Counted from the stretch's first letter, positions 9,528 through 18,824 are shown. The stretch: 52,306 bases of DNA from Ignavibacteria bacterium RBG_16_34_14 (GCA_001802865.1 MHAF01000085.1:1-52306); one strand, 5' to 3'. Notes: a model not told the origin generated them from the sequence alone. Translations and numbers: made by a program.

Positions 9528-11786
9528 TTACTTATTCTGTGCTGCAATCAAATTCAACGCACTTCCAGCTTTAAACCATTTTATCTGTGCTTCATTCATT
9601 GTATGGTTCAGAAGAACTTCATCAGTTAAACGATTTTTATGTTTGATTATCATCTTTAAAGGTTTTTCAGGTGCAATTTCAGATACTTTAAGTGTAATTC
9701 TATCTTCTCCCTGGATCTTATCATAATCTTTGGGATCAGCAAAAGTAAAAGGAAGCATTCCCTGTTTCTTAAGATTTGTTTCGTGGATTCTCGCAAAGCT
9801 TCTAACTATAATTGCTATTCCTCCCAGATACCTTGGTTCCATTGCAGCATGTTCACGGCTTGAACCTTCTCCGTAATTTTCATCTCCAACTACAATCCAT
9901 CCTGTACCTTTTGCTTTATACTCACGTGCAACTTCAGGTACAGATTTATATTCTCCGGTAAAAATATTTTTTGTTTTACCTGTATCGCCGGTGAAAGCGT
10001 TTACTGCACCGATAAACATATTATTAGAAATATTATCAAGATGCCCGCGGTATTTTAACCAGGGTCCGGCCATAGAAATATGATCTGTTGTACATTTACC
10101 CTGAGCTTTAAGCAAAACAGGGAGATCAACAAAATCTTTTCCATCCCATGGTTCAAAGGGTTTTAATAACTGCAATCTATCGCTATTCGATTTGACAACA
10201 ACCTCAACATTAACTCCATCTTTTGCCGGAGGAATAAAACCACTCTCACCTTTATTAAATCCTTTAGGAGGTAATTCTTCTCCTTTAGGGGGATCCAGTT
10301 TCACCTTTTCACCTTTTTCATTCTCCAGTTCATCTGTTAAAGGATTAAATGATAATCTTCCTGCAATTGCCAAAGCAGTTGTCAACTCAGGGCTTGCTAC
10401 AAATGCAAGTGTTTCAGGATTTCCATCATTTCTTTTTGCAAAATTCCTGTTGAACGAAGTAACTATTGTATTTCTTTCTCCTGTTTTAATATCCATTCTT
10501 TTCCACATTCCAATGCAAGGTCCGCATGCATTTGCTAAAATTAATCCGCCAAACTCAGAAAGTGTGGAAAGCTGACCATCTCTTTCAATGGTTGCTCTTA
10601 CCTGCTCTGAACCCGGAGTAATTGTAAACTGCGATTTTGCTTTAAGCCCCTTCTTCAATGCCTGCTTAGCTATGCTTGTGGCACGGTCAATATCTTCATA
10701 GCTGGAGTTTGTACAGCTTCCAATGAGAGCAACTTTAATTGTATCAGGATAATCATATTCTTTAACGGCTTCTTTCATTTTCGAGATAGGCCATGCTTTA
10801 TCCGGTGTAAAAGGTCCATTAAGATGTGGTTCCAGTTCAGAAAGATTAATTTCTACAATCTGATCAAAATATTTTTCAGGATTTTTGAGAACTTCAGAAT
10901 CAGCAGCAAGTTCATCAGCATTACTTTCAGCAAGTGCAGCTACATTAGCTCTGTCTGTTATTCTTAAATAAGCAGCCATCCTGTCATCAAAAGGAAAAAC
11001 AGAAGTTGTAGCGCCAATCTCAGCACCCATATTACATATAGTCCCTTTACCTGTACAAGAAATTGAAGAAACACCTTCACCGAAATATTCTATGATAGCA
11101 CCTGTTCCACCTTTAACAGTTAAAATCCCGGCAAGCTTAAGAATTACATCTTTTGCTGAAGTCCATCCATTCATCATGCCGGTTAGTTTAACTCCAATTA
11201 TCTTAGGCCATTTTAATTCCCAGGGCATTCCCGCCATAACATCTACTGCATCCGCACCACCAACTCCAATTGCAATCATTCCTAATCCGCCCGCATTTGG
11301 AGTATGAGAATCAGTTCCGATCATCATTCCACCTGGGAAAGCATAATTTTCTAACACAACCTGGTGAATAATTCCAGCACCAGGTTTCCAGAAGCCAATT
11401 CCATATTTTCTTGATATGCTTTCCAGAAAAGCAAAAACTTCCTTATTTTCTTCAGTCGCCCTCAACAAATCATCCTTTGCACCAACCTGTGCCTGAATAA
11501 GATGATCACAATGAACTGTTGTTGGGACAGCTGTCATTTTCCTTCCAGCCGACATAAACTGAAGCAAAGCCATCTGCGCTGTTGCATCCTGCATTGCAAC
11601 TCTATCTGGAGATAATTCAACATAATCTTTTCCTCTCATATATTCTTTTTCTGGTTTTTCCCAAAGATGGGCATATATAATCTTCTCACTAAACGTTAAC
11701 GGATGATTAACTATCTTTCTTACAGATTCTAATTTTCCTTTATACTCAGAATAAATTTTCTTAATCATTTCAATATTTGCTGCCAT
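9528..11786 (-). CDS. acn: Aconitate hydratase, mitochondrial type
   Basis: Aconitase of the TCA cycle, converting citrate to isocitrate with a [4Fe-4S] cluster. Cluster ligands are visible as Cys358 (GSCTN) and Cys421/Cys424 (ACGPC), the same numbers used for the mature bovine enzyme. Other family motifs are [11 protein letters not shown], the C-terminal swivel motif [15 protein letters not shown], and [12 protein letters not shown]. The 752-residue length matches the mitochondrial AcnA-like class. ATG at 11786 follows an AGGAAAG ribosome-binding site. The gene is monocistronic, with its own terminator at 9484–9502. Confidence 0.97.
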   Translation of the reverse strand: MAANIEMIKKIYSEYKGKLESVRKIVNHPLTFSEKIIYAHLWEKPEKEYMRGKDYVELSPDRVAMQDATAQMALLQFMSAGRKMTAVPTTVHCDHLIQAQVGAKDDLLRATEENKEVFAFLESISRKYGIGFWKPGAGIIHQVVLENYAFPGGMMIGTDSHTPNAGGLGMIAIGVGGADAVDVMAGMPWELKWPKIIGVKLTGMMNGWTSAKDVILKLAGILTVKGGTGAIIEYFGEGVSSISCTGKGTICNMGAEIGATTSVFPFDDRMAAYLRITDRANVAALAESNADELAADSEVLKNPEKYFDQIVEINLSELEPHLNGPFTPDKAWPISKMKEAVKEYDYPDTIKVALIGSCTNSSYEDIDRATSIAKQALKKGLKAKSQFTITPGSEQVRATIERDGQLSTLSEFGGLILANACGPCIGMWKRMDIKTGERNTIVTSFNRNFAKRNDGNPETLAFVASPELTTALAIAGRLSFNPLTDELENEKGEKVKLDPPKGEELPPKGFNKGESGFIPPAKDGVNVEVVVKSNSDRLQLLKPFEPWDGKDFVDLPVLLKAQGKCTTDHISMAGPWLKYRGHLDNISNNMFIGAVNAFTGDTGKTKNIFTGEYKSVPEVAREYKAKGTGWIVVGDENYGEGSSREHAAMEPRYLGGIAIIVRSFARIHETNLKKQGMLPFTFADPKDYDKIQGEDRITLKVSEIAPEKPLKMIIKHKNRLTDEVLLNHTMNEAQIKWFKAGSALNLIAAQNK

Positions 11787-11941
11787 GGTCTTTCCTATTA
11801 GTAGATTATTTTATTTCCTCTTAAAATAAGAAAAACTGTTGATATTTACTTAGAATCAAGCCATTCCCCGTTTTAATAAGAGCAAAGAAGAAATTTTTTT
11901 CTTTAAAAGAATTATTTACCGGAACAGAATTCCATCTAAAA

Positions 11942-11991
11942 GATTTTTGAGATATAACACATTGATTTTTGAGGAATAAAATTTGCTCAAA
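11942..11991. promoter_or_regulatory. Repeated GATTTTTGAG motif upstream of acn
   Basis: GATTTTTGAG occurs at 11942 and again at 11964, 22 bases apart (about two helical turns). The second copy pairs with CTCAAA at 11986–11991 as an inverted repeat. It lies in the gap between acn (−) and the small + strand genes, so it could be an operator, but it is AT-rich and may be chance. Nothing else clear is seen in 11787–12028. Confidence 0.25.
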
Positions 11992-12028
11992 TAAAATCTA
12001 TAGTTAATACAACAGAATCTTTACAATT

Positions 12029-12199
12029 TTGATACAGATTAAGTACTTCGATAAAAATGGTTTTGAATGGTCAATCGAAAAAGGTGACTGGGAAGGTTCC
12101 TTTAACAAAGATGGAAAAAGTTTTGTAAAGAATCGTTTAGCAAAATTTTCTGCTTCAACACTCCTTATTATAATCCTTTGCATAATTCTGCTGAGATGA
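12029..12199 (+). CDS. Candidate 56-residue small membrane protein, unrecognised
   Basis: An open frame from TTG 12029 to TGA 12197–12199. It reads like a real protein: a polar N-terminal part with GDWEGSFNKDGKSF, then a basic patch and one C-terminal membrane helix (STLLIIILCIILLR). The frame extends upstream to 12008 before a stop, with no in-frame ATG and no clear ribosome-binding site, so the start must be non-ATG or the gene is a remnant. It falls in a 450-base gap otherwise without a gene. I do not recognise a family. The amino-acid pattern (hydrophilic part, basic stop, helix) is the only support. Confidence 0.35.
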   Translation: MIQIKYFDKNGFEWSIEKGDWEGSFNKDGKSFVKNRLAKFSASTLLIIILCIILLR

Positions 12200-12256
12200 A
12201 ATAAATTTTTCTTTTATAGGTACGAGTTTAAAAAAATAATGTCAGAGAGAGTCACA

Positions 12257-12499
12257 ATGGAAACAATTAATTCCTCCAATCGTTCCTGGGAAGAGCTCTA
12301 TGATGAATGCTGCGATTTGAGACTCCCGGTATCACAGAAAGATTCCAAAGAAACTTTGGAAAAATATATTACAGCGGTTTGCGATGAAACACCAATTGAA
12401 GATTCTTCTTATGTAGATGAGGACCTTGAAGAAGATCCTATTTATATTGGAAAGTACTCGCGGCTAAAAGTAATAATCAATAAAATTCTCCCTTTTTAA
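12257..12499 (+). CDS. Small acidic hypothetical protein
   Basis: An 80-residue soluble protein of no recognised family. It is strongly acidic in the middle (VDEDLEEDP) with a basic, hydrophobic C-terminus (YSRLKVIINKILPF). It contains two adjacent Cys (DECCDLR) and a third Cys, but no CxxC pair. I chose ATG 12257 because GAGAGAG ends 5 bases before it; an in-frame ATG at 12239 would add six residues but has no ribosome-binding site. It is convergent with the GroES-like gene. No function is proposed. Confidence 0.6.
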   Translation: METINSSNRSWEELYDECCDLRLPVSQKDSKETLEKYITAVCDETPIEDSSYVDEDLEEDPIYIGKYSRLKVIINKILPF

Positions 12500-12512
12500 A
12501 AAAAGAATTTTA
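12481..12512. terminator. Weak AT-rich hairpin between convergent genes
   Basis: TAAAATTCT (12481–12489) pairs with AGAATTTTA (12504–12512), with an A/T-rich loop. It overlaps the ends of both convergent genes and could act as a weak bidirectional terminator. There is no GC clamp. Confidence 0.3.
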
Positions 12513-12887
12513 GTCACTAATATCAAAATCGTTTCTTATTAAAAGAAGAACTGCCGACTGCGGGACAATTAAAAATTTTTCTTTTTCAAATTCTATTTCA
12601 AATGCTTCCTTTCTCAGGAATATAGCAAGGTCACCCTCCTTTGCCTGCAAAGGAATATATTTTACAGCTTCTTTTGATTCTTTCCAGGGTTCATCATCTA
12701 TGTTTGCAGCTGTTGGATAACCTGGACCAACTTTTATAACATACCCACTTTGAATTTTTTCTTTTTCTGAAACACCCGGCGGCAGAAAAAGTCCGCTTGA
12801 AGTTTTATTTGACTCCTCTTCGGGTCGAATTAAAACCCTATCGCCTACTACAACAAACCGGGAAATATTTTTAATGTTAAAATCCAT
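12510..12887 (-). CDS. GroES-like (Cpn10 family) protein without adjacent GroEL
   Basis: Co-chaperonin-10 fold protein. VVGDRVLIRPEE at residues 12–23 is the Cpn10 N-terminal strand motif, followed by a mobile-loop-like stretch (SNKTSSGLFLPPG), GYVIKVGPG, and a C-terminal strand. At 125 residues it exceeds the usual ~95 because of an insert around residues 60–80. No groEL is adjacent, so this is likely a second, divergent co-chaperonin-like protein rather than the housekeeping GroES. The client or partner is unknown. Confidence 0.75.
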   Translation of the reverse strand: MDFNIKNISRFVVVGDRVLIRPEEESNKTSSGLFLPPGVSEKEKIQSGYVIKVGPGYPTAANIDDEPWKESKEAVKYIPLQAKEGDLAIFLRKEAFEIEFEKEKFLIVPQSAVLLLIRNDFDISD

Positions 12888-12954
12888 AGTTAAATATAAA
12901 TAAAGTTATTGAGTAAGTTAATACAATTTAAATGTGAGGATAAATATTGAATAA

Positions 12955-14136
12955 TTACTCTGATTTCACATTTGACATTCCCTTTTCAAATGTATTCCTT
13001 GTTGTTTTAATAAGATATTGCAATAGTGAAGTGAAAGAATGGACTAACAAAAAACCTGTATTTCTGCTAAATTTTTTAAGAATAAACCACTGAATTGTTT
13101 TTGCTGTTTTCATTCGATTTGAAAATAATTTATTCCATTTCTTTATAAATAAAGATTCTAATTCTTCTTTTGAAAGATTCTCTTTTCTTTTTTTTTGAAA
13201 CAGATCGGCAATTAATTTTCCGGATTCCATTGCGATTCCAATTCCATCCCCAGATAAAGGAGCAATAACACCTGCAGCATCTCCAATGAAAAAGATTCCA
13301 TCCTCTACAATATTTCTTTTTCCAAAGTAGATGTTACCGGTTCCATAAACAGGAAGGTTATCAAATAGATTTTCATCATTTCCATTAAATAATTTTTTAA
13401 AAGCTTTATTTTGTTTCTGAAGTTCAATTAACTGCATTCTTGGCGGTGGTTGTTCCTTATTCCTGTCTTCGAGAAAACAGAAAGTTACTTTATTTTTATC
13501 TACAGCATTTACGCCGCAGTAAATATTATCCGCAGTATAAATTTGAATTTCATCTTCAGCGAATTCTTTTAAGTCATTTCTATTTATATGAAATTTTACA
13601 GCATTAAGCTTTGATCTTTCTTTAATAAAATTTCTTTTTAAATGATTATCAAGAGGGCTTTGCTTTCCATAAGCAGCTATTAAATATTTTACAGTAATAT
13701 TTGACTCTTTTTTCTCATTGTTTTTTATAATCAGTTGATAAGATTTTACATTATGAATAATTTTTATCGCTTCTGCCGGCTGGAAAACTGAAACACCTTT
13801 TCTTTTTGCGTTACAAAGCAAAAGATTATCAAATGATGAACGGCTTAAACCATATGCCTCGAAATTAAATTTACTGTATATGTTTTTACCGGAGTTATTA
13901 AAGAGACGAAATGATCTAACCTTATTTGGCTGAAGCGAAATAAATTCTTCAAATAAATCAAGTTGTTTCAAAAAATAAATAACTTCGATGGATAAAAATT
14001 CACCGCAGAGCATTTCGCGGGGAAAAGATTTTTTTTCAAACAAGCAAACATCAAAACCATAACTTGCTAAATATGCGGCCGCCGTTGATCCTGCAGGACC
14101 TCCTCCAATTATTCCTATTTCAAAATTGTCTTTCAT
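12955..14136 (-). CDS. FAD-dependent oxidoreductase, geranylgeranyl-reductase/hydroxylase type
   Basis: Flavoprotein with an N-terminal Rossmann FAD motif GGGPAGS (11–17), LCGEFLS, and the second FAD motif FFIGDAAGVIAPLSGDG near residue 280. It belongs to the p-hydroxybenzoate hydroxylase/geranylgeranyl reductase superfamily. It is the last gene of a three-gene − strand set after a type III polyketide synthase and a methyltransferase. In Streptomyces the srsABC set (alkylresorcinol synthase, methyltransferase, flavoprotein hydroxylase) makes methylated phenolic lipids and quinones, so ring hydroxylation of a phenolic lipid is the likely job here. That is inferred from context, and a reductase role remains possible. 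Confidence 0.85.
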   Translation of the reverse strand: MKDNFEIGIIGGGPAGSTAAAYLASYGFDVCLFEKKSFPREMLCGEFLSIEVIYFLKQLDLFEEFISLQPNKVRSFRLFNNSGKNIYSKFNFEAYGLSRSSFDNLLLCNAKRKGVSVFQPAEAIKIIHNVKSYQLIIKNNEKKESNITVKYLIAAYGKQSPLDNHLKRNFIKERSKLNAVKFHINRNDLKEFAEDEIQIYTADNIYCGVNAVDKNKVTFCFLEDRNKEQPPPRMQLIELQKQNKAFKKLFNGNDENLFDNLPVYGTGNIYFGKRNIVEDGIFFIGDAAGVIAPLSGDGIGIAMESGKLIADLFQKKRKENLSKEELESLFIKKWNKLFSNRMKTAKTIQWFILKKFSRNTGFLLVHSFTSLLQYLIKTTRNTFEKGMSNVKSE

Positions 14137-14155
14137 TTATCAATCCGAGAAAACT

Positions 14156-14181
14156 GTCATTCCCACGAAAGTGGAAATCTC
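14156..14181. repeat. Short hairpin resembling the TCATTCCCGC…GCGGGAATC repeat
   Basis: The stretch reads GTCATTCCCAC-GAAA-GTGGAAATCTC, a GAAA-capped hairpin (CCAC/GTGG core). It resembles a short palindromic element scattered in many bacterial genomes. It lies between the flavoprotein start and the methyltransferase stop. Confidence 0.4.
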
Positions 14182-14206
14182 TTTTGCTTTCACTAAATAA
14201 TTAATG

Positions 14207-14878
14207 TTATAAATAAATAATAACCAGCCACCTGAATGCCCATTTGTACTTTATTTCATAATTAAATTTTAATTCATCTAAAATTCTAACTAACTCGTTT
14301 TTTTTAAAACCTCGTTTAACGGAAAGAGGCCCATCATTTTTTATAAATTCACTTTTGGAAAAGAGAGTTGTTAAAATTTTAATTCCCAGAAAAGCAAAAA
14401 GAGACCTCTGAAGATCATTTATTATCATTCCATATTTTGAAATTCCTGAGAGTCGATACAAAATCTCTTTAATTTCTTTTTCATTAAAATGATGAAGGAA
14501 CAAGGAGAGATGAACAATATCAAATTGCTTCTGTTTAAAAGAAAGTTTTAATACATCTGCACAAACAACTTCAACTTCCGGTGAGTTGTGCTTTACATAT
14601 TTTGTAATGTGTTTATTTATATCCGCAGAAAAGATTTTAAGATTCATCCCCTTTAATGATAAAAGAATATCCGAAGCTCCCCCGCCTGCATCAAGAATTT
14701 TAATTGAGCTTTTTGAAGGAATCTTTGCAGCAATTTTTTTTAATCCTTTCTTCGTTACTGAATTTCCTCCAAGAAATTTATTAATTAACCTTAATTCCTG
14801 AAGAGCAATATCAATTCTCTCATTATTAATGGAGAAGTCATCCATCATCTCCTTCTGATAGCTTCTTTTAAAAAACAT
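14207..14878 (-). CDS. Class I SAM methyltransferase of the type III PKS set
   Basis: A 223-residue SAM-dependent methyltransferase. Motif I is ILDAGGGASD (61–70), then SADIN, VVCADVLKLSF and FDIVHLSLFLHHF (motif IV region). The frame is open further upstream inside the PKS gene, but that extension only re-reads PKS sequence. I place the start at ATG 14878, which overlaps the PKS stop by one base (TAATG), implying translational coupling. It is probably an O- or C-methyltransferase acting on the PKS phenolic product, by analogy with SrsB-type enzymes. The substrate is inferred from neighbours only. Confidence 0.85.
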   Translation of the reverse strand: MFFKRSYQKEMMDDFSINNERIDIALQELRLINKFLGGNSVTKKGLKKIAAKIPSKSSIKILDAGGGASDILLSLKGMNLKIFSADINKHITKYVKHNSPEVEVVCADVLKLSFKQKQFDIVHLSLFLHHFNEKEIKEILYRLSGISKYGMIINDLQRSLFAFLGIKILTTLFSKSEFIKNDGPLSVKRGFKKNELVRILDELKFNYEIKYKWAFRWLVIIYL

Positions 14879-15972
14879 TAAACAACCTGCAGTAGTGCAG
14901 TTTCCATTGTTAAACCAGGGCCAAAGGCCACAGCACAGCAATATTCATCTTTTTTTAACTCGGAAGTTTTTAAAATCTCCTTAATAACAAAAAGAATAGA
15001 AGCTGAAGACATATTGCCAAAATTCTTTAAAACATTTCTTGAAGAGACCATTTGTTCATCAGTTAACCCAAGCCCATTTTGAAGTGAGTCGAGAATTGCT
15101 CTACCTCCCGGGTGAAGTGCCCAGTATTTTATACCATTCTTATTAATGTTTTTTGAGGAAATTATTTTTTGTAATTCAGGACAGGCAGACTCAAGAATAA
15201 TTTTAGGAAGTTCGGGCGAAAGAATCATTTCGAAACCAAAGTTGCCGATTTTCCATCCCATATATTCTGCAGAATTATTAAAAAGGAAAGTATCTATACC
15301 AACAATCTTAAATTTATTTCCAGGTGAAAAGTTTGGGGAGTTTGAAAATAACGCAGCAGCGCATCCATCTGCAAAAATCATATTGGCTAAAATATTATCG
15401 CGTGTTGGTTCTGTTTGTAAATGAAGACTGCAAAGTTCTACAGAAACCAAAAGAATATTTAATTCCTTTTCTTTAGCAGAAGTTAAGGCCTCAAAGACGG
15501 AATTAAATCCTGTAATTGAAGCAGCGCATCCCATAAAGCCAATGTTTGTTCTTTTAACTTTCTGAGGTATTCCGAATTCTTCTATTAAATAATAATCCAA
15601 TCCTGGTGCAAAAAAGCCCGTGCATGAAATAGTAATCAGTCTTTCAATCTTTGAAGGATTGAAATTATTTTCTTCCAACAATTTAGAAACAGCATCCTTC
15701 GACAGCTTTTTTGCCCATTTTTCATATTCATTCATTCTTACCTGAGTATCGGGTTTTATATAGTTTCCATTATTCGAATAAAATTTATTTTCAACATTCT
15801 CTTCGGCATCCGGAATTACAATGTATCTTGAATTAATCCCGGAATGAACTGATGCAGTATCAATTAATCTTCCTATGGCTGGACGTACACTCATTCTCTT
15901 CTTTAATTCTACTGCAGCTTTTTCCTGTACTACTTTGTACGGAGGTGAAGAGGTTGAGATATCTATTAACAT
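14878..15972 (-). CDS. Type III polyketide synthase (chalcone/alkylresorcinol synthase family)
   Basis: Homodimeric condensing enzyme that extends an acyl-CoA with malonyl-CoA and cyclises the chain to an alkylresorcinol or alkylpyrone. The catalytic triad is visible: Cys149 in GFMGCAAS, His287 in ALHPGG and Asn320 in NFGNMSSAS. The C-terminal AFGPGLTMET loop is the family signature. The 364-residue length is normal. It is the first gene of the three-gene − strand set, with the methyltransferase start overlapping its stop by one base. The small 'gatekeeper' residues cannot be judged by eye, so chain length and ring type are open. Confidence 0.93.
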   Translation of the reverse strand: MLIDISTSSPPYKVVQEKAAVELKKRMSVRPAIGRLIDTASVHSGINSRYIVIPDAEENVENKFYSNNGNYIKPDTQVRMNEYEKWAKKLSKDAVSKLLEENNFNPSKIERLITISCTGFFAPGLDYYLIEEFGIPQKVKRTNIGFMGCAASITGFNSVFEALTSAKEKELNILLVSVELCSLHLQTEPTRDNILANMIFADGCAAALFSNSPNFSPGNKFKIVGIDTFLFNNSAEYMGWKIGNFGFEMILSPELPKIILESACPELQKIISSKNINKNGIKYWALHPGGRAILDSLQNGLGLTDEQMVSSRNVLKNFGNMSSASILFVIKEILKTSELKKDEYCCAVAFGPGLTMETALLQVV

Positions 15973-16088
15973 AAATCTTTCTTTATGAATTAGTATAAGA
16001 AGATAATGGAACGAGACTCTAAGTTACAATTAAGAATTTATTAACTTGTTAATCAACTTAATAATTTTTTATTTAAAACATTCTGCCG

Positions 16089-17372
16089 ATGAATAAACTT
16101 CTTTTTATTACTTATTTTTGGCCGCCATCGGGAAAAGCTACACTGCATTGGCCTTTAAAAATTATTAAGCATTTACCGGAATTTAACTGGCAACCATCCG
16201 TACTTACAACCGAGGAAAGTACGGTTTCATTTAAAGATGATAGTTTACTTAGCCAAATTTCACCCGATTTAGAAGTATTCAAAGCAAAATCTATTGAACC
16301 TTTTGAGATTTACAAAAAATTCACAGGTAAAAAGAAAAATGAATCTATAACAGAATCTGAAACTGTTTCATCTGAAAATCGGAGTTTAGCGCACAGGTTG
16401 TCAATTTGGATCAGGTTTAATTTTTTCATTCCTGATGCACGTGTTGGTTGGTACTTTTCAGTTGTTCCAAAAGGAAGAAAGATTTTACAGGAAGATAAGT
16501 ATGATATGATTGTTTCATTGGGTCCACCTCATTCCACACATCTTGTTGGATATCGATTAAGCAAAAAGTTTATGATTCCTTTTGTTCCGGTTTTAATTGA
16601 TCCCTGGGTTGATATTGTTTATTACAAAACTGCTAAGAGAAGTAAAAGTTCAAAAAGATTTGATACTTACCTTGAAAGAAAAATTTTAAACCATGCTTCT
16701 CAAGTTATTTTTGTTACAAAATCCACACAGGAAGATTACATAAAAAAATATTCTTTCTTAAAAGAAAAATCTAATGTTCTTTACTGGGGATATAATGAAG
16801 ATGATTTTTCCCAATTGGATCCCGGCTTGTCGGGACAAAAAATTGTAGCTGAAGATAAAAACAATGAAAAAACAATAACTCACGCGGGAAATATTTTTGA
16901 TTACCAGAATCCGAAAGAACTTTGGAAAACAATAAGAAAATTAATTGATAATGGTAGAAAGCTAAAACTAAAATTTATAGGAACTGTTAGTCCTTTAATA
17001 AAAAAAGAGATTGAAAAAAATAACTTAAATGAAGTAACCGAGTTTATTGGTTTTCTCCCATATCTAAAAATGCTGGAAGAGTTGAAAAAATCTTCTTATT
17101 TGCTTGTGTGTGCATCTGAAAAAAGACATGTCCCTGGAAAACTTTTTGAATACCTCAGAGCTGGTAAACCAATTCTGGCTTTCGGAAATGATAATGAGGA
17201 AGTAAAGAATATTATTTCTGAAGCACATGCGGGAATGATATTTAAATATGATGAGAGTGGGGAAGAGTTTTTTTTGAAAGCGGATAAATTCCAAACCAAT
17301 CAGAACATTGTTAAGAAATATGACCGGAGATTAATTACACAGGAATTCACGGAAATTCTCAACAACATCTGA
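16089..17372 (+). CDS. GT-B glycosyltransferase (family 4-like)
   Basis: A 427-residue glycosyltransferase with a GT-B fold. The N-terminal domain opens with LLFITYFWPPSGKA and the C-terminal nucleotide-sugar domain shows HAGNIFDYQNP, EFIGFLPYLKMLEEL and PGKLFEYLRAGKP (the family's E-x7-E-like region). It probably transfers a sugar onto a lipid-linked or surface glycan. It is the only + strand gene at the edge of the − strand glycan cluster and converges with the aminotransferase, 4 bases apart. A small palindrome near 16820–16835 (CCCG…CGGG) is carried in frame and encodes DPGLSG in the linker between domains. Confidence 0.88.
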   Translation: MNKLLFITYFWPPSGKATLHWPLKIIKHLPEFNWQPSVLTTEESTVSFKDDSLLSQISPDLEVFKAKSIEPFEIYKKFTGKKKNESITESETVSSENRSLAHRLSIWIRFNFFIPDARVGWYFSVVPKGRKILQEDKYDMIVSLGPPHSTHLVGYRLSKKFMIPFVPVLIDPWVDIVYYKTAKRSKSSKRFDTYLERKILNHASQVIFVTKSTQEDYIKKYSFLKEKSNVLYWGYNEDDFSQLDPGLSGQKIVAEDKNNEKTITHAGNIFDYQNPKELWKTIRKLIDNGRKLKLKFIGTVSPLIKKEIEKNNLNEVTEFIGFLPYLKMLEELKKSSYLLVCASEKRHVPGKLFEYLRAGKPILAFGNDNEEVKNIISEAHAGMIFKYDESGEEFFLKADKFQTNQNIVKKYDRRLITQEFTEILNNI

Positions 17373-17376
17373 TTAT

Positions 17377-18459
17377 TCAGAATTTATTCATCATCTCAAT
17401 AACTTTATAAATATCATCTTCAGTATGCCCATATGAAATCGGAAGGCTCAGTGTAGTTTTATGAATTTCTTCTGAGACAGGAAATTCCCCTTCAATTATT
17501 CCCTGCAAAGCCTTCTGTTTATGAGGAGGAACCGGGTAATGTATTTCTGTTTTAATTCCATTTTTTAATAAATATCCTTTTAATTCATCACGCCTGGGAT
17601 GTCTTATATTAAAGATATGCCATACATCAAAAAAATCTGGATGAACAAAAGGCTTAATAAAATCATTCTTTAATTCTTTAAGATAAATACCGGCAAGTTT
17701 TCTTTTATGAGAATTAATTTCATCAAGCCTTTTCAATTTGATAGAAAGAAATCCTGCCTGAACCTCATCAAGCCTTGAGTTATAACCAATTCTATCATTA
17801 TAATATTTTTTTTCAGATCCGTAATTCCTGAGACTTTTTACAGCAGCAGAAAAATTCTCATCATCAGTATTTACAGAACCAGCATCACCAAGCGCTCCAA
17901 GATTTTTTGTCGGATAAAAACTGAAAGCATTTACATCACTGAAAGTACCTGACATTTTATTTTTATATTTAGCTCCATGCGATTGAGCACAGTCTTCAAT
18001 CAATTTAAGATTATATTTTTTGCAGATTGAAATTATCGGGTCCATTTCACAGCATCTTCCGTAGAGATGAACAATCATTACTGCTTTTGTTTTTGGTCTA
18101 ATAGCTTCTTCAATTTTAAATGGATCAATATTGTAAGTTCTTATATCCGGTTCTACAAGAACAGGTTTTAACCCGCAATGAATAATTGACAATATAGTTG
18201 CAATGTATGTATTTGAAGGGACAATTATTTCACTCCCTTTTTCAAAATCAAAAACTTTTAATGAGAAAATTAAGGCGTCAAGACCGGAAGCAACACCAAT
18301 ACAATATTTATTCCCGATATATGAAGCAAACTCTTTCTCAAAATTCTCAACATTCTTACCGAGAATAAACCAACCGCTGTTAATTGTTTTTTGAAATGAA
18401 TCAGAAAAATCTTTTAAGAAAGTTTCATTCGTTTTATAAAGATTTTCATACTCAATCAC
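17377..18459 (-). CDS. DegT/DnrJ/EryC1 sugar aminotransferase (FdtB/QdtB-like)
   Basis: PLP-dependent aminotransferase acting on nucleotide keto-sugars. The PLP lysine is Lys185 in [14 protein letters not shown], and [10 protein letters not shown] carries the cofactor-contacting Asp and the usual Gln/His. The start is GTG at 18459, overlapping the upstream ketoisomerase stop by 4 bases (GTGA), so the two are translationally coupled. The pair FdtA-type isomerase plus FdtB-type transaminase makes a dTDP-3-amino-3,6-dideoxyhexose. No N-acyltransferase or dTDP-glucose synthesis gene is seen in the window, so those steps must be supplied elsewhere. Confidence 0.9.
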   Translation of the reverse strand: MIEYENLYKTNETFLKDFSDSFQKTINSGWFILGKNVENFEKEFASYIGNKYCIGVASGLDALIFSLKVFDFEKGSEIIVPSNTYIATILSIIHCGLKPVLVEPDIRTYNIDPFKIEEAIRPKTKAVMIVHLYGRCCEMDPIISICKKYNLKLIEDCAQSHGAKYKNKMSGTFSDVNAFSFYPTKNLGALGDAGSVNTDDENFSAAVKSLRNYGSEKKYYNDRIGYNSRLDEVQAGFLSIKLKRLDEINSHKRKLAGIYLKELKNDFIKPFVHPDFFDVWHIFNIRHPRRDELKGYLLKNGIKTEIHYPVPPHKQKALQGIIEGEFPVSEEIHKTTLSLPISYGHTEDDIYKVIEMMNKF

Positions 18460-18824
18460 GATGGATATTCCTCGTAGATATAATCAGCTGGATCAAATTG
18501 AGTTGATGCAAGAACCAGTAAAACTGCGTCGGGAGTAAAGTGATGCATTGTATGCCAGTCTTTAGTTTCAAGTATGAGGCATTTGCTTGGATGATCGAGG
18601 ATAAAATCTTCTTTCTTTTTTCCATCATTGTTTGAAACAATGCAGCTTCCATGAATACAGATTGCTGCTTGTTCAGTTGTTTTGTGTCTATGCCCGCCTC
18701 TCACAGATTCATCTACACTATAAATGTAAAAAATTCTTTTTATCTTAAATGGAATTTCCTTTTCTATCACAGTCAGATTTCCCCGTTTTTCAGAGAAAGA
18801 TTTCAGGTGAATCATATATGCCAT
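18456..18824 (-). CDS. Sugar 3,4-ketoisomerase, FdtA/QdtA/WxcM-like cupin
   Basis: A 122-residue cupin enzyme that moves the keto group of dTDP-4-keto-6-deoxyglucose from C4 to C3. The family motif RGGHRHK (42–48) is present, as are ICIHGSC and the C-terminal [11 protein letters not shown] typical of FdtA/QdtA. Length matches single-domain members. The stop overlaps the aminotransferase GTG by 4 bases, and the gene directly abuts the glycosyltransferase upstream. Whether the product is the galacto (FdtA) or gluco (QdtA) isomer cannot be read by eye. Confidence 0.9.
   Translation of the reverse strand: MAYMIHLKSFSEKRGNLTVIEKEIPFKIKRIFYIYSVDESVRGGHRHKTTEQAAICIHGSCIVSNNDGKKKEDFILDHPSKCLILETKDWHTMHHFTPDAVLLVLASTQFDPADYIYEEYPS

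Noticed and set aside
10192-10575. Long + strand open frame (127 codons) opposite acn
   Set aside because: It is antisense to conserved aconitase coding sequence, is rich in Ser/Pro/Leu as shadow frames are, and has no recognisable domain.
14879-14941. Upstream extension of the methyltransferase gene to 14941
   Set aside because: The added residues only re-read the end of the PKS gene in another frame; ATG 14878 with TAATG overlap is the better start.
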